Shown: in pieces, positions 49,811-61,696 of the stretch
Numbering within the stretch: position 1 is the first letter of the stretch
How the letters are laid out: the number at the start of each line of letters is the position of its first letter
NCBI GenBank assembly: GCA_947568835.1
Contig: OX387602.1
Span: forward strand, 21,503,021-21,567,020
Direction: 5' to 3'
Length of the DNA stretch: 64,000 nucleotides
DNA from: Protonemura montana
Lineage: Eukaryota > Arthropoda > Insecta > Plecoptera > Nemouridae
Position numbers and translations under genes: made by a program
Notes under the pieces: model-generated
Databases searched by the model: none
The model's input: only the letters and a program-made list of their open reading frames with translations
What the model was told of the DNA's origin: nothing

Positions 49811-52800
49811 TCGTTGCAGCTAGGAAAATACAGGTCTGGCAGGTTTGATGTAAGTACATTGGGCCTGTTCTTGTTTAGTTATTCAGACTTCCGATATGCC
49901 ACCTCATAACTGTAGCTTTGCTAGAGCCGAGGTGGTTGGAAGTTAACCTCAATGTAAGCGAGGTTCTATTCAGCATTTTTTCAACATCTTGAATGCTGGT
50001 TTATAATGATTTGTTTTATAATTCAACTTTTAGCATCAATCTGATGATCACACTTGTGATCATTAATTGTCTTACAATGATGCTTTGTGGTTGGTGTTGT
50101 GTTGATTCAAAGATGACGGCTGTTAAAATTGTCACCATTTCCCCTCTTTCTTTTCTTTGCCCATTGAGAAACATAGGCACATTAAGAGAATTGATAACAT
50201 CTTGGGGGAAATTCTTTCTTGAGAGTATTATTAATGAGTATTGGAACATACAGAGGCATTTTCTTGTAGTCTTCAAAAGATTTACATGTGAATGACATGT
50301 TGATGCCTAGTTGCACAAAGTTTTCCATTACTCGTGCATTATCATTGACAGTGATCATAGACTGACTGATCAAGCCATGCAGGGAATAATTACTCTATTC
50401 CTTTCAAGGCCATGGGGTCATCATTTTTAGGATTATATCTTGCATATAAATAACATATCAGTGGGTTTTCTTGTTTTACATGGCCACATGCTTGTGTTGT
50501 TGTGGATTATTTGTCTGGCACAGGTTTAAATTTCCAAGTTAGATGTCATGTGATTGTGAATTATTTGATCTCTTTTGTGGTTTTTGTGGTTGTAATAATA
50601 CCATGCCACTGAATAAATGTTCCACAACTTGGATGCTGTAACTATGGAGTGGACGCTGGAAAGCTGTGGAGAAAGCATCGAGCATTTGCTGGTGCTATTG
50701 TTATGCAGCTGTAACAATTATCTTGAAAATGTGTTTTCTTGCTAGGATCATTTTTCTGCCTTGCAATAAAAAGATATGTGCACTAGAGAAGATAGACTTG
50801 AAGGAAAATAAATGTGATGCTCTTTTGTGATGTAGAGTGACATTGTCCCTTGCAGGTTACTTGAAAATATTTTCACAGAGGTGTGTTTATTTTTCAATCA
50901 ATTGATTCAAGTCAATTTAAACAAGTATTTTTGTAACAGCTGCCAAATACCTAAGTCATGAGCTGGATGCACCTAGGGTTCATCTATGTTTACTGTTGTT
51001 TTTTTTCATTTGTGCTATTCATAGATTTGATGACACTGTCACCTGACAAAATTCAAATTGAAGTGTGATTTTGCAATTGTCAAATCAAAATATTATAATA
51101 TTCAATTTTATTCTTAGATGTTGGACCGTTTGCAGTTGACTTTCTTCTTGCTTTCTTCTAACACGATTGTGTTAGAAGACACATGTCATTTTCAATTGTG
51201 TGAAAATTGCATGTGTAGCTATTTTACTCCATATGTGGAATTGTGATTGCAAACAGGTCTCTAAAATATTTTCTTTTTATCTTATTTTATAATTTAATTA
51301 GTTTGTGACAAATTATCTTTGTCGTGGCCTGTAGTTGATGGCATTCCTTACTATGACCCAAAAAGGACATCCACCTAAAAGGTTCCAACTGGGAGTTTGT
51401 TCGGTTGTAAAAGTGTTCTGCTGCTCACCAAAGCTCCAAATACATGGCTCATTAGTCAAAACCACTCTGTTTTATTTGTGACATTTTTATCAAAACAAAA
51501 AATCCAGTTCTTAATACTTGAGAGTGTTTTATTGAGTATAGATAATCTTGGAAATACCTTAGGGCTTAGCTTAGAGAAAGGAATTGATTTTGTTGAAAAG
51601 GGCTTAATTATTGATATTTCTGACGCTTCGCCCGGTCCACTTTTCCAACTGGCAACTGATTTGCCCTCACTAGACCCCGATATGCCATTAACATATACGC
51701 TCGACATCCTACATGTTGCATACTATTTTCGGGTCGTCACATTTTCCAATGGGGCAACCAATGGTGCGACATCCATCTCCCCGATTTCCCCGCCCGTGTG
51801 TGTGCACCAATCGCAGCCCCCCTGGTGACGACGTAGAGCCGATCTTATTATTGTCTGCCGCAGTCTGTCCAAGCGTCGTGACAGAATGAATGGGGCTAAA
51901 GATAGACGCACTTAATATTCCATCAGAGCGTCGAGCACCTGGCAACGAGTTGCTTTCATGACTGCAGAATCCGTTGACAAGAATATGCAATTGTTTACCC
52001 ACGAGCTTCAGTGTAGAAAGAAATACTCAAAAGTTGTGCCAGCAGAACCTCTCCTATTTTGTGATCATACACATAATACGACCTGTTTTGAGCTCATGAT
52101 GTGGTAGCTGTAACTACAATCCAAATGACAGTTGCGAAACTGTCGTTCGAAACTGTCTGTCATCGAATCTTTCTCGACATAATCGCTAGGAGTGCATAGG
52201 AATCATAGCTTAAAAAATAGTAGATATGTAGGCAATTATCTGGAATTATCAGAAGAGTCGGACTTAATTGAGAGGAAATCATGAGTGGTCATAAGGACAT
52301 CATAATTTCTCCACATCTTTTAGCTACGGTAAGAAGGAAGTCGAATTAGGTAGTAAGAAATTTTGAATTAAAGCAATATTTTTTGAATAGCATTGAGCCG
52401 GAGCGCAGCTACTAAAATCCAGAGACAGGGATGATGTGGCAAAAAAGCCTAGCTCGAACAATTTTTTCTCTTTGCCAATAGTTTCTTCTGTTCCGACACA
52501 ATCGAAGACGAGCTTTTTCAAACGATCATCAGTGGAGCATATCCCTCACACCAATTATCAAGCACGTTAACGGAAAACGAGCTTTTTGAGCCAAAGCAAA
52601 TGTTGGCATCGGGAAGTGCCTCGCTAGCTGCCTCTGTCACGGTGAAGAATGGCAGCAAAGAATTAGCCCACGAAGCGGGCCGGTGCCGAAATGAAAATAA
52701 AAAATAGCGACTGCGCTGCTTTCCTGGCAATCTCCACCGACTTTTATAATAATATGAATAGTTGTCATTTAACAGTGGCCTAGTGCAAGACATGGCTGAA

Positions 52801-53131
52801 AGACTATGGGCCTTGCTCGCGCGGCTGTGTTATAGTGGTACCTATAACTATTTTGAAACATTCGTTTTTGGCAGCAACAGCTCGATTGCTGGTTCATTTG
52901 TTGCTCAAGCAGCAAGACTCGCGAGCTGGTGGTCAAAATCATCGGTGCCCGAATTGGAAGGGTCGAGAGCTAACGTCTTATTTGAGATACGAATGATAAA
53001 TTACTTTTGTGTTTCGCTATTCGCGGCTTGCATCATCCTCGCATTGTCTATTACACACCGACGGCCGACGCCCACACCAACTAACGATTTGCATAGAAAT
53101 TATTAAAGAAAATATTACGACTTGTTGTTAT
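49811..53131. other. 3' flank of the helicase gene and intergenic DNA
   Basis: A long AT/GT-rich region. AATAAA at 50765-50770 is the likeliest polyadenylation site of the helicase transcript, implying a 3' UTR near 950 bp. A 10-bp-stem hairpin (CTTCTAACAC/GTGTTAGAAG) lies near 51160-51180. Open frames at 51397-51828 and 52762-53106 have no recognisable family or splice context. Confidence 0.45.
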
Positions 53132-53844
53132 CAGGGACCGGAATCGGAATCGGAATTAATCGATATTTTTTTGGAATCAGAATCGGAATTTTTATTTTCT
53201 GGTAAATGGAATCGGAATCGGAATTTTTTATTTTACCGAAGAAATTCCATTCAAAATTAACACTTTATTTATGTGGTCTGTGGGCTGAAATAGCTGAGAA
53301 TAAAACAGGTAGGTTGGTAGGTAAAAACGTAACTTTGTTTTATCATGGTTATTAGCAGTATTTTTGTTTCTACTGCGAATTCCACTCTTTGCAGCTGGTT
53401 ACTTTCGATGGTTTGATTTTCGGTGCGAAGTCGCGTAGGGCGGCTGTCAACTTACCGAAGTGATATCACTATAGTTTCGTTCTTGAAGGCTGCTTCTTGT
53501 CTATTTGCATTTCTAGCTAGTTCAGTTAGACTAACCCCTTTGTCGCGACGCCGACAGCTTTGCAGTCCACATTTTTATAATTTGTATTGTGATAGAGACC
53601 GAACAGAACAATTAAAATCAAAATCAACATTTTTATTGTGCGTTTTCTGGAATCGGAAGTTTTCTTATGAGCTTTTCGGAATCGGAATCGGAATCAGAAT
53701 TGGAATTTTTATTATTTTGTGTGTGGAATCGGAACCGGAATTTCTATTATTTTCCGGGTGGAATCAAAATCGGAATCGGAATTTATATTCTGTGTGACAT
53801 GGAATTGGAATCGGGATCGAAAAACATAAAAATTCCGGTCCCTG
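53132..53844. mobile_element. hAT-like MITE with GGAATC subterminal repeats
   Basis: A 713-bp element with 13-bp terminal inverted repeats CAGGGACCGGAAT / ATTCCGGTCCCTG. Flanking 8-bp sequences GTTGTTAT and GTTTTAAT agree in 6 of 8 positions, as for a decayed hAT-type 8-bp target duplication. Both ends hold clusters of (T/A)CGGAATCGGAAT, resembling transposase-binding subterminal repeats. It has no transposase ORF; the ESESE- and NRNRN-type open frames come from the repeat. Confidence 0.75.
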
Positions 53845-53871
53845 GTTTTAATATTGGCTCCTACTATCATA

Positions 53872-53935
53872 GCCGCTCTGTTGGTCGAGTGGTAAGGCTA
53901 TCCAACCCACCTTATGGATCGAATCCCGTCCAGGG
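53872..53935 (+). repeat. tRNA-like (pol III promoter-like) segment
   Basis: Contains an A-box-like TTGGTCGAGTGGTAAGG and a B-box-like GGATCGAATCCCG at tRNA-like spacing. No acceptor pairing and no usable anticodon arm were found. Probably the head of a tRNA-derived SINE whose body runs into the following few hundred bases. The element end is not defined. Confidence 0.45.
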
Positions 53936-54493
53936 TAAGTACATTTATGTTTTTGTTAGTATCAGGTGTCTGTACATGCGTATCACCATCCTGGTTACCG
54001 ACCGATGGCCAGTATTAATTGATCGAGTTCATTTGATGTCCAACAGAGTGAGCGAACGGTCTGGTTGCGTCATAACACGACTGCGTGTTCGTCCAAACCA
54101 GATGGAGAAATGAACCTGGAGACTCTGTTTTCGGGCAACGGGGTTCGACTGGCGTTCATTCAGTCGGGTTCTGCCAGCTGGCATTTTCGCGTCAGATCGT
54201 GGCAAATAGTGTCAGCCCATTTTTTTTTTTTAGTGTAGTCGAGTTTACCTGCGCTGCTTTGTGTGGGGACCGAGGTCAATCTCTTGCTACTGCGGGAGCG
54301 AATGCTATTTGGCTAATAGGTATACTGTAAATATGTAGGGAAATGGTTTATCAAAATGCAAACAGGAATGCAATCCCACGTCGACCCACACAGATGCATT
54401 GTCTCGGTCGATGTTATGCGGTGGACAATTCTATCGATTGTCAAATTTGAATTATAAATTCAAATTTGTTCAAATCACTATCCTACGCTCGGC

Positions 54494-55672
54494 CGTCTCC
54501 ATGGCACCATGACAGCGTCCCTACTTTATGAACGGCAATTTTATCATGATCTAGTTCGAACCAGCCCGAAGACAAAGATTTTTACTGTTGGAATGCAATA
54601 GCTGCACGTGGTAACTGTCAGGAGACTTAAATACAACAAAATTGGCGTCATATGTGATGTCTGCGTGGTCGTGCGGTAAGAGTCGTGAGTTGTGTGACCG
54701 AGGATGAGGTTTCTGGCATGCCTGGTTCGGATCCCGTCGGTGCCACCTCCGCTGCTGGTATTTTTTTTTTTTTTTGGGCGTTTGGTTAAAAACAGTAGCA
54801 AAATTGCAGAGCGCTCCTGGCGCTTCGCGCCAGTTCGCGCTCTGCAATTTTGCGGGTTGTTCCCACGCCCCCAGACCCCACCTATCCCCGGCGCGGGCTC
54901 CTACGTCTAGCATCAAGTATATAGGAACGGTTGTGAGTGTTAGGCACAACGCCACCTGTCGTCAGAATCTTGTACTGCACTCTGCACTTGTAAAGTGTTT
55001 AATTTTTAGTGTTGGAATGCAATAGCTGCACGTGGTAACTGTCAGGAGACTTATATACAACAAAATTGGAGTTATAGGAGATGTCTGCGTGGTCGTGCGG
55101 TAAGAGGCGTGAGTTGTATGACCGAGGTTGAGGTTTCTGGCATGCCTGGTTCGAATCCCGTCGGTGCCACCTCCGCTGAAGGTATTTTTTTTATTTTTTT
55201 TTGGCGTTTGGTTTAAGACAGTAGCAAAATTGCAGAGCGCTCCTGGCGCTTCGCACCAGTTCGCGCTCTGCAATTTTGCGGGTTGTTCCCACGCCCCCAG
55301 ACCCCACCTATCCCCGGCGCGGGCTCCTACGTCTAGCATCAAGTACATAGGAACGGTTGTGAGTGTTAAGCACAACGCCACCTGTCGTCAGAATCTTGTA
55401 CTGCACTCTGGACTTGTAAAATGTTTGATATTTATGTAGTTCGATGATTAGATACAAGAGACTTAATTTCAGAGCTGCCAAAAAGCTACTTGTACGCGGT
55501 ACGAACGCCCTACCTCCACAACACGAAGCAAGCACGCTAACCACATAGCTACGCTCGACAGGCTACTATTGAGCGGGAAATAAAGCAACTTAAATGCGGA
55601 CGATTCGAAGAAGCTGATATCTATCTACATATTGTTGTACTTCAGCAATTTATATGTACATTATAAAACTAG
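54494..55672 (+). mobile_element. Composite repeat with tRNA-like modules and an internal tandem duplication
   Basis: Begins with GTCTCCATGGCACCATGACA and a B-box-like TAGTTCGAACC. A module of about 427 bp follows in two tandem copies, starting near 54583 and 55010. Each copy holds a second tRNA-like stretch (GTGGTCGTGCGGTAAGAG, then CTGGTTCGGATCCCGTCGG), a T-rich run and a strong hairpin. The downstream part (GTAGTTCGATGATTAGA to ATAAAACTAG) is shared with the copy at 56462-57003. No protein is encoded; open frames on both strands follow the duplication. The class is unclear: a tRNA-derived SINE composite is most likely. Confidence 0.65.
54798..54853. repeat. Long hairpin with 16-bp perfect outer stem (copy A)
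   Basis: GCAAAATTGCAGAGCG (54798-54813) is the exact reverse complement of 54838-54853. Inside, TGGCGC and GCGCCA form a second stem around a 3-nt loop. The same structure recurs about 427 bp downstream (55223-55278) with one base change in the inner stem. Confidence 0.9.
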
Positions 55673-56461
55673 CCGATCTCGCAGTCAATCTCTTGGTCGA
55701 GTGGTTTCGTGACCTGGTTGAAGAGCAGGAGAAACCACGTTCTTTTTCCACCGGCGCTGAGATATATTTTTATTTTCGTTAGAGATATTATTATTTTCGT
55801 TATGATTATGAGATTTAATTGTTCATCAATTGGCATATTGCATCGGCAACATGAGTATTGTGTAGCCATCAATTAATTCGAAGTTTTCTCCACCATTTCA
55901 AAATGAATTATTGCATCGTGAATGTATAAGTCGTGCATAATAAAACTGACTGAAACAAACACATGAAAGCAAAACAAGAACATTAGGATGTTTCATAATT
56001 TATCAAGCATACTGCAAACAAAACGAAATCGATAACGAAAATGCGCCACTTAAACTTCAAAGCCAACATCCCATCAAGTTATTAACTACAGGCATTTTGA
56101 GCAGGAATGTTTCGTCTCTACACATTTTGTAAATTCCGGACCTGACCCCAACACCAAGCGTTCCTGGGGCACTCAGCCACTCCAAAAAATATGAACTTTT
56201 ACCCGTTGCTACGATCTAACGCGAAAATGCAACCATCAGAGCCCGACTGGAGGAACACCAGCCGAGCTCCAATACCCGATTTATGACTCTCAGGGTTCAT
56301 GTCTCTTACTAAGTATACACGTATACGCAGTCGAGTTAAGTCAGACCCCGAACTCTGTTGGATATCAAATGTACTTGATAAATTGAAATGTCGATAAATC
56401 ACGACCATGGATCGGTTACTTGTGTAACTGTTGCAGGTAATACACCTGCAAGTACCAGCAG
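55673..56461. other. Spacer between two composite repeat copies
   Basis: AT-rich DNA with no recognised gene, tRNA or repeat. Confidence 0.45.
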
Positions 56462-57003
56462 AACCGTCTCCGTGGCACAATGGTAACGTCCCTACTTTTG
56501 GAACGGAAATTTCTTCTATGATCTAGTTCGAAGCAGCTCCACGGTTACATTTTTTACTGTTGGAATACGAGAGCCACCCGTGATAGCTGTCAGGAGACTT
56601 ATCTACCAAAAAAATATCGAAAAAAATAGATGTCAGCATGGCCGAGAGATGAGTGTTTGAATTGAAATCATGAGATTTGTGGCATGCTGGGATCGAAGTC
56701 CGTACGCTACTGCCGAAGATTCACATAAACCCTTTTATTTTGGGCGTATGATTGAGACATTAGTAGAGTGTTTACTTGACAATTTTGATATTTATCTAGT
56801 TCGATGGTTGAGAAAGACTTGAGCTCAGAGCTGCCAATCACACGAAGCCAGTACGATTACCTCAGAGCTACGCTCTACAGATGATCTGAACATAACAACT
56901 TCTCTGCTAACGATCCGAAGAAGCTTATTGTTGTATTTCAGGAATTTATATAAGCTTAAGCTTATATAAGCAGTTTATAAGCAATTTGTATAAAACTAGT
57001 ACA
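56462..57003 (+). mobile_element. Second, shorter copy of the composite tRNA-like repeat
   Basis: Same order as 54494-55672: GTCTCCGTGGCACAATGG, GATCTAGTTCGAAGC, TGTTGGAATACGAGAGCC, CTGTCAGGAGACTTAT, a second tRNA-like stretch, then TAGTTCGATGGTTGAGA and GTATAAAACTAG. It lacks the large hairpin and the internal duplication and is clearly diverged. A 22-bp perfect palindrome (TATATAAGCTT + reverse complement) at 56947-56968 lies near its 3' end. Confidence 0.65.
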
Positions 57004-57821
57004 TTTAATAGCCGCGTCTGATTTCCATCAGTGTAAAGTTATTTTCATATACGTCGGGGGAATGTTCAAAGATTTAAACGTCATGCAGCGATTGGAAAAG
57101 TCTGAAACAAATGTATCGTTAAAATGCTCTATATAGGTACTATATCAGTCTGTATTCACTAAAAACGGTGCTTATGGGTTTCCTTATTGCAAACAAAAAA
57201 TAAAACAAGGTACGCCGGGAAAACAGTAAATTTAGAGAAAAATTCGCAGGCAAAACCCGCTAATTTGGATTCAGTTAGTCCGACCGAAAAAGCTATTCCC
57301 ACCATAGAAGTAATTACTGTCAAAGTATTGAGAAAGCTGAAGGGGTGTGGTGGGGGGTGGGGGGGGGGCTGCAACTATATCGCGATTGGTTTCACACAAC
57401 ATTTACGATAATCCCGATCATCGTCGTCGATCGCCGGCCATCGTTGTCGAACATCCATGTTCCTAGCCATAATAAATATTTCGATGTAGGTGGAAACTAT
57501 TCTGAGCCATTAATTCTAAAAGCGCCAGGTTATTTACAAAATCCAATTATTAACTAATATCTTGGCCAGAAGCTTGGCCATTCAGCCTATTTCTGTCTCG
57601 AAAATAATAATCGCATTATTGCTAGCATAACTTTTTTGATTGGCCCCATGAAAAGAGCGTGGGGTGAACCACGTGGATCACCAAGGAAGGGGGGGGGGGG
57701 GGGAGGGTGAGACAAGACGTCGCAAAGCGTCGGTTGCCCGCAGTCGTGGTCCAGACGTCCATCGCGGCGCTCCTCCGAAACGAGCGCCATTAAAAAACAA
57801 TCGAGCGAGGAACATGAATGA
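57004..57821. other. Upstream region of the Beat gene
   Basis: No coding gene seen. It includes G-rich runs at about 57346-57369 and a 15-G run at 57689-57703. Its last part should hold the promoter and 5' UTR of the Beat gene; no clear TATA box was found. Confidence 0.45.
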
Positions 57822-60800
57822 ATGGAGCTAGCTTGGAGAGGTGCCATTGTTGCGATCTTGCTGGCTGTGATTATTGTGGCAGGTGAGTTTATTTTTAGGT
57901 TGAAATGATATCAAGGAGGTGGTGTGCCTCGCGTCGAAGAAAGGAATGCCGGCCGAGAGAAATGGGTGTTGTACAAATTGTTAGCAACTTCTTTGTCGTG
58001 TTGCTGTTTTGCGTGTCCTTTTAATTGGGAAATTTGTTTGTCTATCATAACTATCATTTTTTCTGACGGTCAGAATTGATTATCTAGAACGAGGGGAGTA
58101 CGGAGCTGGCCAAAACGGCTAGACAAATGAAATGTATTTCACATTTCTAGACAATTAGTCGCGGCTATAATTGTTTATTTCTTGGAACAAACTCCTTGAT
58201 CGCGCCAACTGTATTATGATAATGCGCTATGTGTTGCACGTGCAATTGACATGTTACTTTTAATACATTTTGAATGTATCGAATAGAATTATAGCAAGTA
58301 CAGCCAGTAGCCACCTATAATGCACATATGAAATAACACAAGGAATAACTCCGTGATATTAAAATGTGACATGGAAATTATATATAATATTATCATTTTA
58401 TATTATAAGATATGACTACTGTATTATTAACATTTCAAAAGAATGCACAACTTAATCTGAAGCTCAGAAATATGTAGTTCAGTTATTTACTTTTTGATTA
58501 TGTGTTACATCCAGGAGGCTCTATTGCCGTCATTTGCAAATCATACTCAGCCTTCTTGGTGTAAATTTCTCAGACTCCCATTTTTACGAAAACCAATGCG
58601 AAAAGCTCCCCCCCCCCCCCCCCCCCCCCTGTGTGGCAACCCGAGCGCCAAAGAGGTACGAGGATGACCGATTTCTTGACGTCGCAGCCGACGGCCTGCA
58701 GAATGTGCGAGTGGTCCTACCACCCGCCGTGCGCGCTGGGAGCTCTGCCACCCTGCTCTGTCTGTTTGACCTCGAGGGTGCCCCGCTCTACTCAGTCAAG
58801 TGGTATCGCGGACGCCGCGAGTTCTTCCGGTATCTTCCTGGAGAGCAGCCGCCCTCCAAGGTCTTTCGCCTTCCTGGAGTTTTCGTTGACGTGAGTATCA
58901 GTTTCTGACAGTGCGGTATACCCCCTAATGTTTAAAACGTTATCGAAACCACTTTTTTTTTTAAGAACGGTTTCGTTTGATGTTGAGTAACCTGGTATAT
59001 TTGGTAGACTGTATCATGTGACATAGGTGCAAACCATAGGTGCAAACCAGTCACACATTAGAACAAGGAGTTTATTATAGCAGCCAGCGACGAGTAACAC
59101 AACAATATTGAGAAGCCAGCACAATTGCTTCGACAATTGCAATTGCCATTCGGCTTACCAGCATGTCCACGTCAAGTCTCATGCAGCAAACTCTTAACAG
59201 ACACTTTGAGAAGTTTAAATGACCCCATGACCAATCGATGCCTCCGTATTGGCGCAGCTGTCGGCGTCCGGTGCCCGTCAAGTGACGCTTCAGGAGGTTC
59301 CCAGCTACATGTCTGGGGAGTTCAGCTGCGAGGTGTCTGCCGACGCTCCTTTATTCTCCACCGCCTGCGTTTCGGCGGAACTCAACGTCATTGGTAAGGT
59401 ACCGCCGTCATGACTCTCGCTACGGCAACATGTCGGACATGAGCGTTCGCAGTGGAGTGGGGATTGTTATTCTAGATTCTGAGCTCTTATGATGAGAAAA
59501 CTTTTAAAACAGCTATGAGCTAGTAAAGTTTCATGAGCGAGCGGTTTGGCGTCTTGGAAACATCGGTTATCATGAGAGCACCGAAGTTAAGCAACACTGC
59601 GTTGGGTCAGGTATTGGATGGGTGACCATCATACACATGACCGGATCTTTTCGGAAGAGAGGTTGGAGGGATTGAAGTTAGTACAGAAACTTCATTCGTC
59701 TTGCTTATCAACCTCTCCATAGCATGGATTTGTGGACGAATCCTGATCGCGTTGTACCGTCCTTTGGAGGGGTCGTTAAGGCGGTGGTCCCCTTGGTGCT
59801 TTTCGACAGGAGTGGGCTACGTGCTAAAACCGGGTTTCTCCTTCTCCCTTCTAGGCTAGGTTAGGTTCAACATCATCCTCATTATCATCCTCTCATTCAC
59901 CGACGCCATTAGACCAGTGCCACATTGCCAGATGTCAAAACAGTGCGTCGTTAAGCCCCAATAACAATCAAAGTTTCGAATGCAGCGCGACTGAATAAAA
60001 AGTCACTGACATAATTCCAAGTCATTTTTCCATCTCCACTGGTTTGCTGTGGTATTCCCAATAACTCAATGAGTGGGCTTGTAAAACTATCTGGACAAAA
60101 TATGACCCTCTTTTTCGCAAGCAGATTTCGCTGGAGGACGCCCGGTCGTGACAGTCGACGACACGTTGATCTTCGAGCATATCCCGCTCGTGGCCAACTG
60201 CACAGCGGAAGCCCAGAAAGTGGAATTCTACATAAACAACATTCTGGTGAGCAGATTTTGGGCACTATCTTTACTCAGGACTGGTAAAAATGCTTTGGAC
60301 TGGTATATAGGATTCGAAAAGATAGTTGCAAAGTCTTGGTGCGCTTATCGTAGTGGCGCTGGTTGGAGCTATTGTAGAGAAGAGCGGTTTGAACCAAGAT
60401 CAAACAACCATTGAAGATCACTTGATCTTGGAATGACCCAGAATTTAGCTCATATGCAAACTGTAAAAGTGACCAGTGCGTCGTTAAAAACATCAATTTA
60501 ATAAAATGTATAAGAAGCGTGGGATGTGCAGAAAAGCAAAACTTCACGGCATTTGATTGAAAAATTCCACCACAAACGTTTGGCGTTTATTCAAGTGGAT
60601 TTCTGTGTCAACTAGAAATATTAAGGGCTAGGGGCTACCTTTCGGAATGCAATTAGAAACTGCCATGTTCCTTGGAAAACGTCTTACAAGCATGGGTCGT
60701 TCTTTGCTAGGTGGACGCCAGTCAGGTAGTAGAGTGGCCTGGAGGGGCTACATTGATCACCTTCCTCGAGCGCGGAAACTTTTCGCTGCGCGGCGAGCTG

Positions 60801-61530
60801 CGCATTAAGTGCGTCGCCTCCATAGGGGACACTCTAAAGGTCAGCAGCGCCAGCGTGCTGCTCTGGTGGGCTCAGCAGCCCCTCAACTTCACACGCGCCG
60901 GTAAGACGAGAATGGAGGGTTAAGGATTTCGGTGGGATTCGGGGGAAGTCGTTTTTTGGGGACGCTGGGTTGTGAATAGGCTGCTCTCGGCTGTTTTATG
61001 CTAGAAGAGATGGTTCAGTGGCTGACCTAACTTTCCGTTATTCGAATCTGCACAGAGTTTAAAGGTCAGTTCTCTCCACTTTCCATTATCGACGTTTCAT
61101 ATTTATGTCAACCACGGTTTATGTACCACGTTTTTATCTCAGGGAAAACCATTCCTTCATCTAAGTTTACCACATGCTTTTGTAGTATTTTTCACGTTTG
61201 TGGATAGTACGCAATTCTACTGTAACTAAGGGGGGTTAAATATTTTTAATTGAAGCGAATTGATCAATTCAAAATAATTTGTATTTAAATGTCTTGGTGA
61301 TAAAAGCAACTGCCGTTTCATTAATGTATCACCATATAATTGTCAGCACTGGCATTATGTGCTCAAAATTCCTGGTGAATAGGCAACCAATGCTACACGT
61401 AAGTAAGGTAAATACGTACCATGCTGAAACGGCAGTCCCCCGAAATGTGGAACTAAAATTCTCAAGTTGATGTTTTCTATTAACAGGCGTCCAGCCGCGA
61501 GCAGTGTCCGCCATACTGCGCCTAACCTAA
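57822..61530 (+). CDS. Beaten-path (Beat) family secreted or GPI-type immunoglobulin protein
   Basis: Cell-surface or secreted Ig protein of the Beat family, which in flies binds Sidestep-type partners during axon guidance. Exons 57822-57882, 58688-58890, 59258-59393, 60125-60246, 60711-60900 and 61487-61530 give 251 aa. Residues 1-20 are a signal peptide (GAIVAILLAVIIVAG). Ig1 carries the Beat hallmarks LQNVRVVLPPAVRAG, ATLLCLFDLEGAPLYSVKWY, SGEFSCEVSADAP. Ig2 has VANCTAEA and ELRIKCVASI; its usual tryptophan is replaced (VEFYINN). The last exon adds only about 14 residues after FTRAG. Its TAA stop lies in a (CCTAA)6 tract, so the natural C-terminus may be lost or lie further downstream. The ATG at 57822 is chosen because the overlapping upstream ATG hits a stop after five codons. 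Confidence 0.85.
58609..58629. repeat. Poly(C) run in Beat intron 1
   Basis: An uninterrupted run of about 21 C, ending some 60 bp before the acceptor of Beat exon 2. Length may be affected by sequencing. Confidence 0.85.
59538..59969 (+). mobile_element. 5S-rRNA-derived SINE (copy 2, sense, in Beat intron 3)
   Basis: Starts near GCGGTTTGGCGT, followed by the 5S-like head (GCACCGAAGTTAAGCAACAC, then TTGGATGGGTGACCATC). The body and TAA-rich 3' end match the copy at 7491-7922 along the full ~432 bp. AAAGTTTC occurs on both sides (59525-59532 and 59970-59977), with partial extension to about 13 bp, as expected for a target-site duplication. Confidence 0.85.
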
Positions 61531-61550
61531 CCTAACCTAACCTAACCTAA
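61521..61550. repeat. Interstitial (CCTAA)6 telomere-type repeat
   Basis: Six perfect CCTAA units, equal to (TTAGG)6 on the minus strand, the standard arthropod telomere repeat. The tract overlaps the end of the Beat reading frame and lies about 150 bp upstream of the LINE reading frame. Confidence 0.95.
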
Positions 61551-61696
61551 CACGCAACATGGATTCACCTCCTCACTCGGACAGACTGGTTCTTGTGCAT
61601 CAAAGTGATAGAGCAATGGCGGTCGAGAAAGCTGTCACATATGGCCATATAAATCGCCAACAGCAAATTAAGTTTTTTAGCTTCCTTGACATGTGA
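61551..61696. other. Short segment between telomere-type repeat and LINE ORF
   Basis: Contains a 45-codon open frame from the ATG at 61559, starting MDSPPHSDRLVLVHQSDR, which ends at the TGA just before the LINE frame. No family is recognised. It may be displaced exon or retroelement leader sequence. Confidence 0.35.

Noticed and set aside
51397..51828. 143-codon + ORF in the helicase 3' flank
   Set aside because: No family match I recognise and no splice context; composition fits non-coding AT-rich DNA.
52762..53106. 114-codon + ORF before the hAT-like element
   Set aside because: One weak hydrophobic stretch but no signal peptide, domain or conserved motif.
54544..55439. Minus and + ORFs of 85-139 codons in the composite repeat
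   Set aside because: They recur with the tandem duplication and run through tRNA-like and hairpin sequence; not proteins.
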